From: an uncultured bacterium
GTDB lineage: Bacteria > Cyanobacteriota > Vampirovibrionia > Gastranaerophilales > Gastranaerophilaceae
Direction: 5' to 3'
DNA: 14,329 nt
Assembly (NCBI GenBank): GCA_900551965.1
Contig: URYF01000038.1
Coordinates: 1-14,329 of the forward strand
Made by a program: the position numbers and the translations under genes. Below, piece by piece: positions 7,419 through 14,329 of the stretch. Numbering within the stretch: position 1 is the first letter of the stretch; every line of letters starts with the position of its first letter. The notes beneath the pieces were generated by a model that was not told the DNA's origin, did not search any database, and saw only the letters and a list, made by a program, of their open reading frames with translations.

Positions 7419-7853
7419 ATGCAAGTTCAAACTATCTCAAATTCACAACTAAATAATCAGACATTTCAAGGCAAGATAGAAATCCTCGGAGATTTAAGCT
7501 ACAACCCTTGCCGTTATGTAAGAAAAGCTTATAATTCAATGCAGGAATTAATTAAAGATAAACCGTATGATCTGTTTATCAAACAAAACCACAAAGATAG
7601 AACAGTCAATATTTACGCAGTAAAAAGTGAAGATTTATTGAAAAAAAATAAACTTTTCACAAAAAACGAAATTTCAGCAATGTCAGATGATGGGCAGGCT
7701 ACAACAGACCTATACATTTCAGTAGCAAAAAACACAATCGAAAATTATGAAAAACTGCCAAAGCCAACCACGTTTAAACAAGGTTGTTCAAAATTTTTAA
7801 AAAATTTAGGTAATAAAGTTCTAAATGCATTACAAGATAAAGAAGAAAGATAA
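7419..7853 (+). CDS. Small uncharacterised protein with N-terminal F-x-G tag (second of tandem pair)
   Basis: This is a 144-residue protein of unknown function. It begins MQVQTISNSQ and reaches TFQG at residues 15-18, the same kind of opening as its upstream neighbour. YDLF occurs at 50-53 after DKP, followed by an alternating stretch (TVNIYAVK) that looks like a beta strand, then a helical C-terminal half containing NYEKL. The last 25 residues are lysine-rich (KFLKNLGNKVL) and amphipathic, which could be a membrane- or nucleic-acid-contacting helix. There is no signal peptide or clear transmembrane segment. A CGGAG ribosome binding site precedes the ATG, and the acyl-CoA synthetase gene starts 26 bases downstream. 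It is likely co-transcribed with both neighbours and is probably a distant paralogue of the upstream protein. Confidence 0.75.
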   Translation: MQVQTISNSQLNNQTFQGKIEILGDLSYNPCRYVRKAYNSMQELIKDKPYDLFIKQNHKDRTVNIYAVKSEDLLKKNKLFTKNEISAMSDDGQATTDLYISVAKNTIENYEKLPKPTTFKQGCSKFLKNLGNKVLNALQDKEER

Positions 7854-7879
7854 ATTCGTAGAAAAAGAAAGGACGAAAA

Positions 7880-10045
7880 ATGAGTAATTTAGACAAAATT
7901 ATGAAACCAAAAGCCATTGCGGTTGTAGGTGCTTCTACTAAAGAACACACAATCGGTTCAGATATTATGAAAAGGCTTCAAGAGTATAATTTTAACGGAA
8001 AAATCTATCCGGTAAACCCAAAAGGCGGAATTATCGAAGGTTTGCAAGCTTATACTTCAGTAAACGAAATTCCGGGTGAAGTTGATTTAGCTATTATCGT
8101 AGTTAATGCTAAATTTGTATTATCAACAATCGACCAATGCCACGAAAAAGGTATCAAAGGTTTATGTATCATCACTGCAGGTTTCAAAGAAACAGGTAAA
8201 GAAGGTGCAGAAGTTGAAAAACAACTACTTGCTAAAGTTAGAGAATATGGTATGAGATGTGTCGGCCCTAACTGCTTAGGTGTTGTAAACACAGATCCTG
8301 AAATCAGAATGGACGGCTGCTTTGCTGAATCATTACCTGAACGCGGACATATCGGTTTCGTATCACAATCAGGAGCTTTAGGCGGCGGTATTTTAAATAT
8401 TTTGAAAGACTTAAACCTTGGTTTTGCTCAATTTATTTCAATCGGTAACCAGGCTGATGTTAACGCTGAAACAGCTTTAGAATACTGGGAAAATGAAAAA
8501 GACGTTGAACAAATTCTATTATATATGGAATCTATTCAAAATCCGTCAAATTTCAGAAAATTAGCTTCAAGAATTTCTAAGAGAAAACCTGTATTAGCAT
8601 TAAAAGCAGGAAGATCAGCAGCAGGAGCTTCTGCAGCATCTTCTCACACAGGCTCATTAGCAGGTGCTGATAAAGCTGCAAATGCTTTACTTAACCAATC
8701 AGGTGTAATCAGAGAATACTCTTTGAAAAACTTATTTGCAACAGCAAAAGTATTTGCTAACTGCCCTATACCAAAAGGTGACAGAGTAGCAATTATTACA
8801 AACTCAGGCGGTCCTGGCATTATGGCAACTGATGCGGTTTGTGAATACGGTATGCAAATGGCTAAAATTACAGATGAAACAAAAGATAAATTAAGAAGTT
8901 TCTTACCATCAGCAGCATCTGTTAAAAACCCTATCGATATGATCGCTTCAGCTCCTATCGAACACTACAAAGAAACATTAAAAACAGTTATCGCTGATGA
9001 TAACGTTGATATGATTATGGTTATTTACTTACCATTCTTAGGCTTGAAAGATATTGATGTTGCTAAAGCTGTTATGGAAATTAAAGCTGAATATCCTCAA
9101 AAACCGGTTATCGGCGTATTCATGACAAAATCAGAATTCTTCACAGCTTTATCTGATATGAACGTTAATATGCCGTTCTTTATGTATGCTGAAGAAGCTG
9201 CAGATGGCTTTAACAGACTTAACCAACAAAGAAAATGGATGGAAAGACCGGAAGGTAAAATCCCTGTATTTGATGTTGATCATGAAAAAGCAAAAAGAAT
9301 CATCAAACAGTCATTAACTGAAGGCAGAGAACAATTAACAACTCGTGAATCTATTGATGTATTAGATGCTTACGGTATCAGAGTATGTAAATCAGGATTT
9401 GCAACAAGTGAAGATCATGCTGTAACTATTGCAGATTCAATCGGCTACCCTGTTGTTATGAAGATGACATCTAAAACTACATCTCACAAAACTGATGTAG
9501 GCGGTGTTAGAGTTAACATCGGTTCTGCAGAACAATTAAGAGCAGAATACCAAGACTTAATCGCTAAATTAACAGAAAAAGGTTTAGTTGACGGTTTGGA
9601 AGGTGTAATCATTCAAGAAATGGTTAAAGGTAACCGTGAAATGGTTTGCGGTATCGCAACAGACCCTCAATACGGACCGATGATGATGTTTGGCTTAGGC
9701 GGAGTATTCATTGAAGTTATGAAAGACGTAACTTTCAGAATTGCTCCTTTAACTGATATTGATGCTAAAGAAATGATTAAATCAGTAAAAGCATACAAAT
9801 TATTAGAAGGTGCAAGAGGTACAACACCTGCTCAAATGGATCAAATCGAAGAAACTCTATTGAGATTATCTCAATTAGTTCACGATTTCAGCTTCATTGA
9901 CGAACTTGATATCAACCCATTGTTGATTTCTGAAAAAACAGGTGAAGGTATCGCAGTAGACGGACGTATTAAAGTTCGTATGGAAGAAGCAAAATCAGCA
10001 TTGGGCTGTGAATGCGGCTCTTGCTCTTGCGGCTGCTGCCACTAG
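7880..10045 (+). CDS. Acetate/acyl-CoA ligase (ADP-forming), fused alpha-beta, with Cys-rich tail
   Basis: This is a 721-residue single-chain ADP-forming acyl-CoA synthetase. It converts acetyl-CoA (or another acyl-CoA) plus ADP and phosphate to the acid, CoA and ATP, a substrate-level phosphorylation step in fermenters. The order is a CoA-binding Rossmann domain (1-130, AVVGAST), succinyl-CoA-ligase-like domains (about 150-450, with SQSGALGGG from 162 and the phosphorylated H256 in SSHTGS), then an ATP-grasp domain (about 490-705, with the second histidine H536 in SHKTDVGGV and the core MMFGLGGVFIEVMKDV). The last 13 residues, GCECGSCSCGCCH, hold six cysteines and a histidine and are not part of the family. 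Codons look richer in GGT and GCT than in neighbouring genes, which may reflect high expression. AAAGGA precedes the ATG and a strong terminator follows. A GNAT-type protein acyltransferase is excluded because no GNAT domain is present. Confidence 0.92.
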   Translation: MSNLDKIMKPKAIAVVGASTKEHTIGSDIMKRLQEYNFNGKIYPVNPKGGIIEGLQAYTSVNEIPGEVDLAIIVVNAKFVLSTIDQCHEKGIKGLCIITAGFKETGKEGAEVEKQLLAKVREYGMRCVGPNCLGVVNTDPEIRMDGCFAESLPERGHIGFVSQSGALGGGILNILKDLNLGFAQFISIGNQADVNAETALEYWENEKDVEQILLYMESIQNPSNFRKLASRISKRKPVLALKAGRSAAGASAASSHTGSLAGADKAANALLNQSGVIREYSLKNLFATAKVFANCPIPKGDRVAIITNSGGPGIMATDAVCEYGMQMAKITDETKDKLRSFLPSAASVKNPIDMIASAPIEHYKETLKTVIADDNVDMIMVIYLPFLGLKDIDVAKAVMEIKAEYPQKPVIGVFMTKSEFFTALSDMNVNMPFFMYAEEAADGFNRLNQQRKWMERPEGKIPVFDVDHEKAKRIIKQSLTEGREQLTTRESIDVLDAYGIRVCKSGFATSEDHAVTIADSIGYPVVMKMTSKTTSHKTDVGGVRVNIGSAEQLRAEYQDLIAKLTEKGLVDGLEGVIIQEMVKGNREMVCGIATDPQYGPMMMFGLGGVFIEVMKDVTFRIAPLTDIDAKEMIKSVKAYKLLEGARGTTPAQMDQIEETLLRLSQLVHDFSFIDELDINPLLISEKTGEGIAVDGRIKVRMEEAKSALGCECGSCSCGCCH

Positions 10046-10066
10046 TCAATAAAAACAGATAAATTT

Positions 10067-10098
10067 AACCGGTCTTTTTATTCAAAAGACCGGTTTTT
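10067..10098 (+). terminator. Rho-independent terminator after the acyl-CoA synthetase gene
   Basis: A perfect 12-base stem (AACCGGTCTTTT with AAAAGACCGGTT) closes a five-base loop and is followed by T residues. It begins 21 bases after the stop codon and should end the plus-strand operon. The arms are A- and T-flanked, so it could also act weakly on the other strand. Confidence 0.9.
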
Positions 10099-10121
10099 AC
10101 CCCCATAGAAAGATGTATAAA

Positions 10122-10397
10122 ATGAAAATAACAAAAATTATGAATGCCGCAATCAGCGCAACAAAAGATAGACAGGTAGTTACCAGAGGTGCAAAAGGCA
10201 AATACACAGATGCCTTTGATAACATATATTACAGAAATCTGGAAAAGGAATCAGGCCCTTCTACACATAATATAAAATCAATAATTAGATTTTGGTACAA
10301 GGCATATCAAGCAAATATGGACAGATTGAATTTAGTTGATTCCCTGAATGCACCATTCAAAAAACAACATAAATCTTTTTTAGATAAAATTTTATAA
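10122..10397 (+). CDS. Small uncharacterised basic protein
   Basis: This is a 91-residue protein I do not recognise. It is rich in lysine, arginine and asparagine, with a central aromatic stretch (IIRFWYKAYQ) and no signal peptide, membrane helix or cysteine. The N-terminal ITKIMNAAISATKDRQ looks helical. The ATG at 10122 is nine bases after AGAAAG. An in-frame ATG at 10113 directly abuts that purine run, so it is less likely, but it would add only three residues. The gene starts 24 bases after the terminator of the preceding operon, leaving no room for a complete promoter between them. It must therefore use a promoter within or before the terminator, or read-through. It converges on the membrane-anchored protein gene and shares a terminator with it. 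The coding call rests on the intact frame and ribosome site. Confidence 0.6.
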   Translation: MKITKIMNAAISATKDRQVVTRGAKGKYTDAFDNIYYRNLEKESGPSTHNIKSIIRFWYKAYQANMDRLNLVDSLNAPFKKQHKSFLDKIL

Positions 10398-10405
10398 AAA
10401 TTTTC

Positions 10406-10436
10406 AAAAGGGTTACAAAATATTGTAATCCTTTTT
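10406..10436. terminator. Bidirectional terminator between convergent genes
   Basis: AAAAGGGTTACAA (10406-10418) pairs with TTGTAATCCTTTT (10423-10435) over 13 positions with one G-T wobble and a four-base loop. There are T residues on the right and A residues on the left, so it can work on both strands. Its right arm touches the stop codon of the minus-strand gene at 10435-10437. Confidence 0.85.
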
Positions 10437-11040
10437 ATTTATCTTTAATCTCCTTAAAAAATTCATTTGATATCAATTGAGAATATCTATTTTTTTCATT
10501 TGCAGAAACTAAAATTTTATCATTACCTTTTTCATCTTGAACAACAGAAATTATTCCTGAAATTTCACCAATAGGCAGTTTTTTAACTTTAGCAGTAAAT
10601 TTAACATAAGGAATTTCTTTACCGTAAGATTTCATTGTACCTTTTTCTATAACATGAAACTCTTCAACAGCAGCAGATTGATATTTTATTTTGTTAATAG
10701 CTGCTTTAATTCTATCTTCTGCATCAGAGGCCTTTATATCATTAGCAGTCAAAAGCTCTTTTTTACCGGAATCCACCACAACCATTTTCTGACCGGTTGC
10801 TTTATGTTCCGCTAAAACCGCATTATAGCCAAGAACTCCTGCCGCTTTTTCTATTTCAAATTCTTTATTTATCTTTGAAAAATCACCGACTTTTTGTGCA
10901 CGCTCAATTACAACATCATGACTCGGGTTTATATAATTTTTGAACTGCTTCATCACAAACTCTTGGCCGCCAAATGCCATAAAGCCTGCGACAACAACAG
11001 TTAAAAATATTGCTCGTGTTACGTTTTTTAAACAACCCAT
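10435..11040 (-). CDS. Uncharacterised membrane-anchored or exported protein
   Basis: This is a 201-residue protein with a short positive N-terminus (MGCLKNVTR) and one hydrophobic segment (about residues 10-25, AIFLTVVVAGFMAFGG). It therefore looks like a signal anchor, or a signal peptide without an obvious cleavage site, with the rest facing outside the cytoplasm. C3 is before the hydrophobic stretch, so this is not a lipobox. The soluble part alternates strands and helices: KMVVVDSGKKELLT, then a helix around DAEDRIKAAINKI, then several beta-like stretches (YVKFTAKVKKL, ISGIISVVQDE, KILVSANE). I recognise no enzyme motif. GAGGA lies about seven bases before the ATG. It has a good promoter of its own reaching into the mutS coding region. 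It is divergent from mutS and convergent with the small gene at 10122. Function is unknown. Confidence 0.8.
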   Translation of the reverse strand: MGCLKNVTRAIFLTVVVAGFMAFGGQEFVMKQFKNYINPSHDVVIERAQKVGDFSKINKEFEIEKAAGVLGYNAVLAEHKATGQKMVVVDSGKKELLTANDIKASDAEDRIKAAINKIKYQSAAVEEFHVIEKGTMKSYGKEIPYVKFTAKVKKLPIGEISGIISVVQDEKGNDKILVSANEKNRYSQLISNEFFKEIKDK

Positions 11041-11068
11041 GTTGAAATCCTCTTGTTTTTATAAGAAT

Positions 11069-11096
11069 ATTATAATATGAGCAAATCTGAAATCAA
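11069..11096 (-). promoter_or_regulatory. Promoter of the membrane-anchored protein gene, overlapping the mutS start
   Basis: On the minus strand, TTGATT (11091-11096) is followed after 16 bases by a perfect TATAAT (11069-11074). Transcription would begin near 11062, about 20 bases before the ATG at 11040 and ahead of its GAGGA site. The -35 box lies inside mutS codons 5-7. The local sequence is nearly symmetrical (ATATTATAATAT), so it also gives TATAAT on the plus strand at 11071-11076, but directly against the mutS ATG where it cannot serve that gene. Confidence 0.6.
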
Positions 11097-13656
11097 TCAC
11101 ATAAACAGTTGGGAAGTTAATATAGAAGATACCACACCTGTAATGCAGCAGTATTTAAAGATTAAACAGGAAAATCCTGAAATTTTATTATGGTATCGTT
11201 TAGGAGATTTTTACGAAACTTTTTTTGAAGATGCGCTAGTTATGTCAAAAGAACTTGAACTAACTTTGACAGGGCGTGATGCAGGGGCAAAACTCGGCAG
11301 AATACCGCTTGCGGGGATTCCGGCTAAGGCTGCGGATGCGTATCTTGAAAAACTTGTTCAAAAGAATTACAAAGTTGCAATCTGCGACCAACTGGAAGAT
11401 CCAAAATTTGCAAAAGGTCTTGTAAAACGCGGAGTTACCCGTGTAATCACAGCAGGAACTTTGACGGAAAGCAACCTTTTAAAGCAAAACTCAAACAATT
11501 ATATTTGTGCAATTTATAAAGACGAGAAAAACGATTTATTTGGATTTGCGTACACTGATATTTCAACAGGGGAATTCAAAACAACCCAAGCACCTTTGAA
11601 TTTAATTATGGCAGAACTTGCAAGGTTAAACCCATCTGAAATTGTGGCTCCAAGCCTCAAACAAGACATAAAGCCTTTTCAAATTGTACCGGATGAAGTT
11701 ATCAACCTGCCTGATGAAATAACAAAAAGATATAACTGCTCAAAAATTCCGGCATCAGTATTTGAAACATCGTTTGCTGAAAATAATTTAAAAACAGTCT
11801 TTCAAACTAAAAGCTTAGAAAGTTTTGGGTATTCAAAATACAAACTCGGGTTTAGAGCCTCAGGTGCGCTGCTTGCTTATGTCTGGGAAACCTTAAAAGG
11901 CAATATGCCAAAATTTGACAGAATTGAACCTTATGAACTGTCTGAATATATGATTCTTGATGCTTCAACAAGAAAAAACCTGGAACTTGTTGAAACTTTG
12001 CGTGAAAAAAATAAATACGGATCTCTATTATGGGCTATTGATAAAACAAAAACCAATATGGGCGCAAGGCTTTTAAAAAGCTGGATTTGTCAGCCGCTAA
12101 AAAACGTCAATGATATCCTAAAACGCCAAAATTCAGTTACAGAATTAGTGAACTGTGATAATATCAGATACTCATTATCAGAATATTTAGAAAAGATTTA
12201 CGATATCCAAAGACTTGCAACAAGAATGAGTAACGGCTCAGCATCACCAAAAGACTTTGTGGGGCTAAAATTATCATTGTCTATTTTGCCGCAAATTCTT
12301 GATGCAACAGAAAATCTTGAACACGATATGTTTAAATCAATTAGGGAATACCGTGAAGAAATTTCTGATTACACGGTTATGATAGAAAACACTATCGTTG
12401 ATAATCCTCCGATTTTATTAAAAGAAGGCGGAATTATCAAAGAGCACGTGAGCGGTGAGCTGGATTATTTCAGAGATTTGTTAACCGGCGGAGAAGAATG
12501 GCTCAGCAAATTCGAAGAAGAGGAAAAAGAACGCACAGGAATTAAAAACCTAAAAATCGGCTACAATAAGGTTTTCGGATACTTCATTGAAGTTACTAAT
12601 TCAAACTTGAATATGGTTCCGCAAAGCTATATTAGAAAACAAACCCTAACAGGTGCTGAAAGATTTATCACTGATGAACTGAAAAAACACGAAGATGATG
12701 TTCTATCAGCAAAATTTAAATCAACAGAACTTGAGTACAAATTATTCACGGAATTTAGGGAATATTCAAAAGAATTTGTTGAAAAAATCAGAGAAATTGC
12801 AGACTGTATTGCAAAAGCAGACGTTATAAATTCATTAGCCGAAATCGCGGTTGAAAACAATTACTGCAAACCTGAAATTGATGAATCTGACGATTTTATC
12901 GTAAATGGCGGAAGACACGCTGTATTAGAAAAAATTCTACCGCTTGGAGAGTATGTTTCAAACGATTTGGAATTGAAATCAAACACAACAGAAGCAACTC
13001 AGTTTATGATTTTAACAGGCCCTAACATGGCAGGTAAATCAACATATATGCGCCAAAACGCATTAATCGTAATCCTTGCACAAATCGGCTCCTGGGTTCC
13101 TGCAGATTACGCTAAAATCGGGGTTGTCGATAAAGTTTTCACAAGAGTCGGCGCAAGTGATGATTTAACATTAGGTCAATCAACTTTTATGGTCGAAATG
13201 ATTGAAACATCATTCATTCTAAATGCGGCAACCGATAGAAGCTTTATTTTGTTAGATGAAATAGGACGCGGAACAAGCACCTATGACGGTGTTGCAATAG
13301 CCTGGTCGGTTGCAGAATACATTGCAACAAAAGTTAAAGCAAGATGTATTTTTGCAACTCATTATCACGAATTAAACGTTATGACAAAATCTTATCCTCA
13401 GATTAAGAATTTTAGGATTACAATCGCCGAACAAAACGGAGAAATTGAATTTTTACGAAAAATTGTACCCGGCGGTGCCAGCAAAAGTTACGGTATCCAA
13501 GTTGCAAAAATGGCAGGCTTACCTGCTGCAGTAATCAAACGCTCCGAAGATTTAATGTTAAAAATGCAAAAAGATTTTTCAAATAACCTTGCAACTCGAA
13601 AGAAAATGGTAAATAATGAAGATGGAGTTCCTCAATTATCATTGTTCGGAATGTAA
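11077..13656 (+). CDS. mutS: DNA mismatch repair protein MutS
   Basis: This 859-residue protein binds base mismatches and small loops, then uses ATP to form a sliding clamp that recruits MutL. The N-terminal mismatch-binding domain has TPVMQQYLKIK and RLGDFYETFFEDA, with the Phe-x-Glu probe residues F45 and E47. Connector, lever and clamp domains fill the middle. The ATPase domain carries Walker A GPNMAGKST (648-656), the signature DDLTLGQSTFMVEM, Walker B FILLDE (D727, E728) and ATHYHEL. The C-terminus ends PQLSLFGM; QLSLF (853-857) matches the beta-clamp-binding consensus. Length is normal for bacterial MutS1, and motifs rule out MutS2. The ATG at 11077 has no clear Shine-Dalgarno, but the next in-frame ATG (codon 23) would remove conserved residues and an upstream stop lies at 11062-11064. 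No mutL is present in this window. Confidence 0.98.
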   Translation: MSKSEINHINSWEVNIEDTTPVMQQYLKIKQENPEILLWYRLGDFYETFFEDALVMSKELELTLTGRDAGAKLGRIPLAGIPAKAADAYLEKLVQKNYKVAICDQLEDPKFAKGLVKRGVTRVITAGTLTESNLLKQNSNNYICAIYKDEKNDLFGFAYTDISTGEFKTTQAPLNLIMAELARLNPSEIVAPSLKQDIKPFQIVPDEVINLPDEITKRYNCSKIPASVFETSFAENNLKTVFQTKSLESFGYSKYKLGFRASGALLAYVWETLKGNMPKFDRIEPYELSEYMILDASTRKNLELVETLREKNKYGSLLWAIDKTKTNMGARLLKSWICQPLKNVNDILKRQNSVTELVNCDNIRYSLSEYLEKIYDIQRLATRMSNGSASPKDFVGLKLSLSILPQILDATENLEHDMFKSIREYREEISDYTVMIENTIVDNPPILLKEGGIIKEHVSGELDYFRDLLTGGEEWLSKFEEEEKERTGIKNLKIGYNKVFGYFIEVTNSNLNMVPQSYIRKQTLTGAERFITDELKKHEDDVLSAKFKSTELEYKLFTEFREYSKEFVEKIREIADCIAKADVINSLAEIAVENNYCKPEIDESDDFIVNGGRHAVLEKILPLGEYVSNDLELKSNTTEATQFMILTGPNMAGKSTYMRQNALIVILAQIGSWVPADYAKIGVVDKVFTRVGASDDLTLGQSTFMVEMIETSFILNAATDRSFILLDEIGRGTSTYDGVAIAWSVAEYIATKVKARCIFATHYHELNVMTKSYPQIKNFRITIAEQNGEIEFLRKIVPGGASKSYGIQVAKMAGLPAAVIKRSEDLMLKMQKDFSNNLATRKKMVNNEDGVPQLSLFGM

Positions 13657-13722
13657 AGTTTTATGTAGTAGTGGCAAAAATATTTATTTTAGTGTTTTCA
13701 TAAATGCAGCAAGGAGCGTGTT

Positions 13723-14250
13723 ATGATGAAAGTAGGATTAGTAAATCAGGTAAATTTTAAAGCAGGCGAAGGGGTAAACTTAGCAGGTAACCCAATCGAA
13801 AATAAGAATACTGCACAAACAGCAATAAAAAATGATAATCCGGATTCATTCGATAAGAATGCCGAAATTGCAGAAAATGCAGCAAGAGAAGTTAAGCAAT
13901 CAACAACATTAAAAGAGAAAACAGCAAACATTTGGAAATTCATGTCTGCAGCAAACCAAATGGCTAATTCTGCATTAAGAGGTTTATTATACGGTGCATT
14001 AACAGGAACTGCATTATTAAGCGGCTCTTGGTTATTCAGAGCATTACCGAAAGCATTTACAAAAGAAGGGCCAACCCTTTGGAATACAATCCGTCACCCG
14101 CTTAAAAATATCGGCAAATCCGGTAAAGTTATTGCAGGAATTGGGGCAGGCGCGGTTTTAGCATATCAACTTGTAGCAGGAAAACTTGCAGCTAATCAAA
14201 AAACCGCTGTGATTGATCACAAAATGCGCACCGGTCACAGAGATAAATAA
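13723..14250 (+). CDS. Uncharacterised two-helix membrane protein with N-terminal F-x-A/G tag
   Basis: This is a 175-residue protein of unknown family. It opens MMKVGLVNQVNFKAGEG, with NFKAG at residues 11-15, like the openings of the proteins at 7048 and 7419. Residues about 20-65 are polar and asparagine/alanine-rich, probably disordered or helical. Two hydrophobic, glycine- and alanine-rich segments follow at about 85-107 and 135-153, separated by a short basic loop containing KEGPTLWNTIRHPLK. This suggests a membrane hairpin with both ends on one side. There is no classical signal peptide at the N-terminus. AAGGAG lies six bases before the ATG at 13723; the second ATG at 13726 is also possible. 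It starts 66 bases after mutS with no terminator seen between them, so read-through from mutS is possible. A terminator follows directly. Confidence 0.75.
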   Translation: MMKVGLVNQVNFKAGEGVNLAGNPIENKNTAQTAIKNDNPDSFDKNAEIAENAAREVKQSTTLKEKTANIWKFMSAANQMANSALRGLLYGALTGTALLSGSWLFRALPKAFTKEGPTLWNTIRHPLKNIGKSGKVIAGIGAGAVLAYQLVAGKLAANQKTAVIDHKMRTGHRDK

Positions 14251-14253
14251 AAG

Positions 14254-14279
14254 AAAAGCGGGATAAAATCCCGTTTTTC
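14254..14279. terminator. Bidirectional terminator after the tagged membrane protein gene
   Basis: AAAAGCGGGAT pairs with ATCCCGTTTTT across a three-base loop (11 positions with one G-T wobble) and is flanked by A residues on the left and T residues on the right. It begins three bases after the stop codon and lies just beyond the end of the minus-strand frame ending at 14281, so it can serve both. Confidence 0.88.
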
Positions 14280-14280
14280 T

Positions 14281-14329
14281 TTATAAAAGTTCTTTACCAT
14301 CTTCTGGCAGACCTTTAAAATCATGCCCT
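14281..14329 (-). CDS. C-terminal end of an unidentified minus-strand gene
   Basis: Reading leftward from the window edge, one frame gives 15 codons (HDFKGLPEDGKELL after a Gly) ending in TAA at 14281-14283. The charged, protein-like composition and the position immediately before a bidirectional terminator suggest the end of a real convergent gene. The fragment is too short to identify, and chance is not excluded. Confidence 0.4.
   Translation of the reverse strand, partial: GHDFKGLPEDGKELL

Noticed and set aside
8050..8292. Minus-strand frame within the acyl-CoA synthetase gene
   Set aside because: It is antisense to a conserved CoA-binding domain with no independent evidence.
12627..13943. 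Minus-strand frames at 12627-12860 and 13746-13943
   Set aside because: They are shadows of mutS and of the tagged membrane protein gene.
14281..14329. FKG in the partial C-terminal fragment as another instance of the N-terminal tag
   Set aside because: It lies at the C-terminus, near a stop codon, so the similarity to the N-terminal tag is coincidental.

Overview
The window reads as chromosomal DNA from an AT-rich, probably anaerobic, gut-type bacterium. Genes are tightly packed, stop codons are nearly all TAA, Shine-Dalgarno sites are clear, and the one energy-yielding enzyme is a fused ADP-forming acyl-CoA synthetase. Several small proteins begin with a short N-terminal tag containing Phe-x-Gly/Ala. 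From memory this resembles gut Vampirovibrionia/Melainabacteria (Gastranaerophilales). That is an inference from style, not a proven placement; another AT-rich gut anaerobe remains possible. No rRNA, tRNA, CRISPR array, transposase or phage gene was seen, and no gene-free stretch exceeds 300 bases.

Left block (1-4138, minus strand): a leftward run of three genes for surface glycan assembly. In transcription order these are a GT2 glycosyltransferase, a large fusion of a GT8 glycosyltransferase with a coiled-coil linker and an FkbM-type methyltransferase, and UDP-glucose 6-dehydrogenase (cut by the window edge). The genes overlap by one base or are 15 bases apart, so they are probably one operon. 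Ugd would supply UDP-glucuronate while the transferases build and methylate a polysaccharide or glycoprotein glycan.

Middle block (4317-10045, plus strand): a divergent intergenic region of about 180 bases, with an operator-like inverted repeat, leads into six co-directional genes. They are two zinc-dependent medium-chain dehydrogenases with apparently opposite cofactor preference, a TatD-linked type radical SAM protein (possibly with its own promoter), two small related proteins carrying the N-terminal tag, and the acyl-CoA synthetase with an unusual six-cysteine tail. A strong terminator closes the unit at 10067-10098.

Right block (10122-14329): a small uncharacterised gene converges on a membrane-anchored protein gene, with a shared bidirectional terminator between them. 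The membrane-anchored gene is divergent from mutS, with only 36 bases between the start codons. After mutS comes a two-helix membrane protein with the N-terminal tag, a bidirectional terminator, and the very end of a further minus-strand gene.

The strongest leads for something undescribed are the recurrent N-terminal tag, the tandem tagged pair inside a metabolic operon, the GT8-FkbM fusion, and the cysteine-rich tail on the acyl-CoA synthetase.
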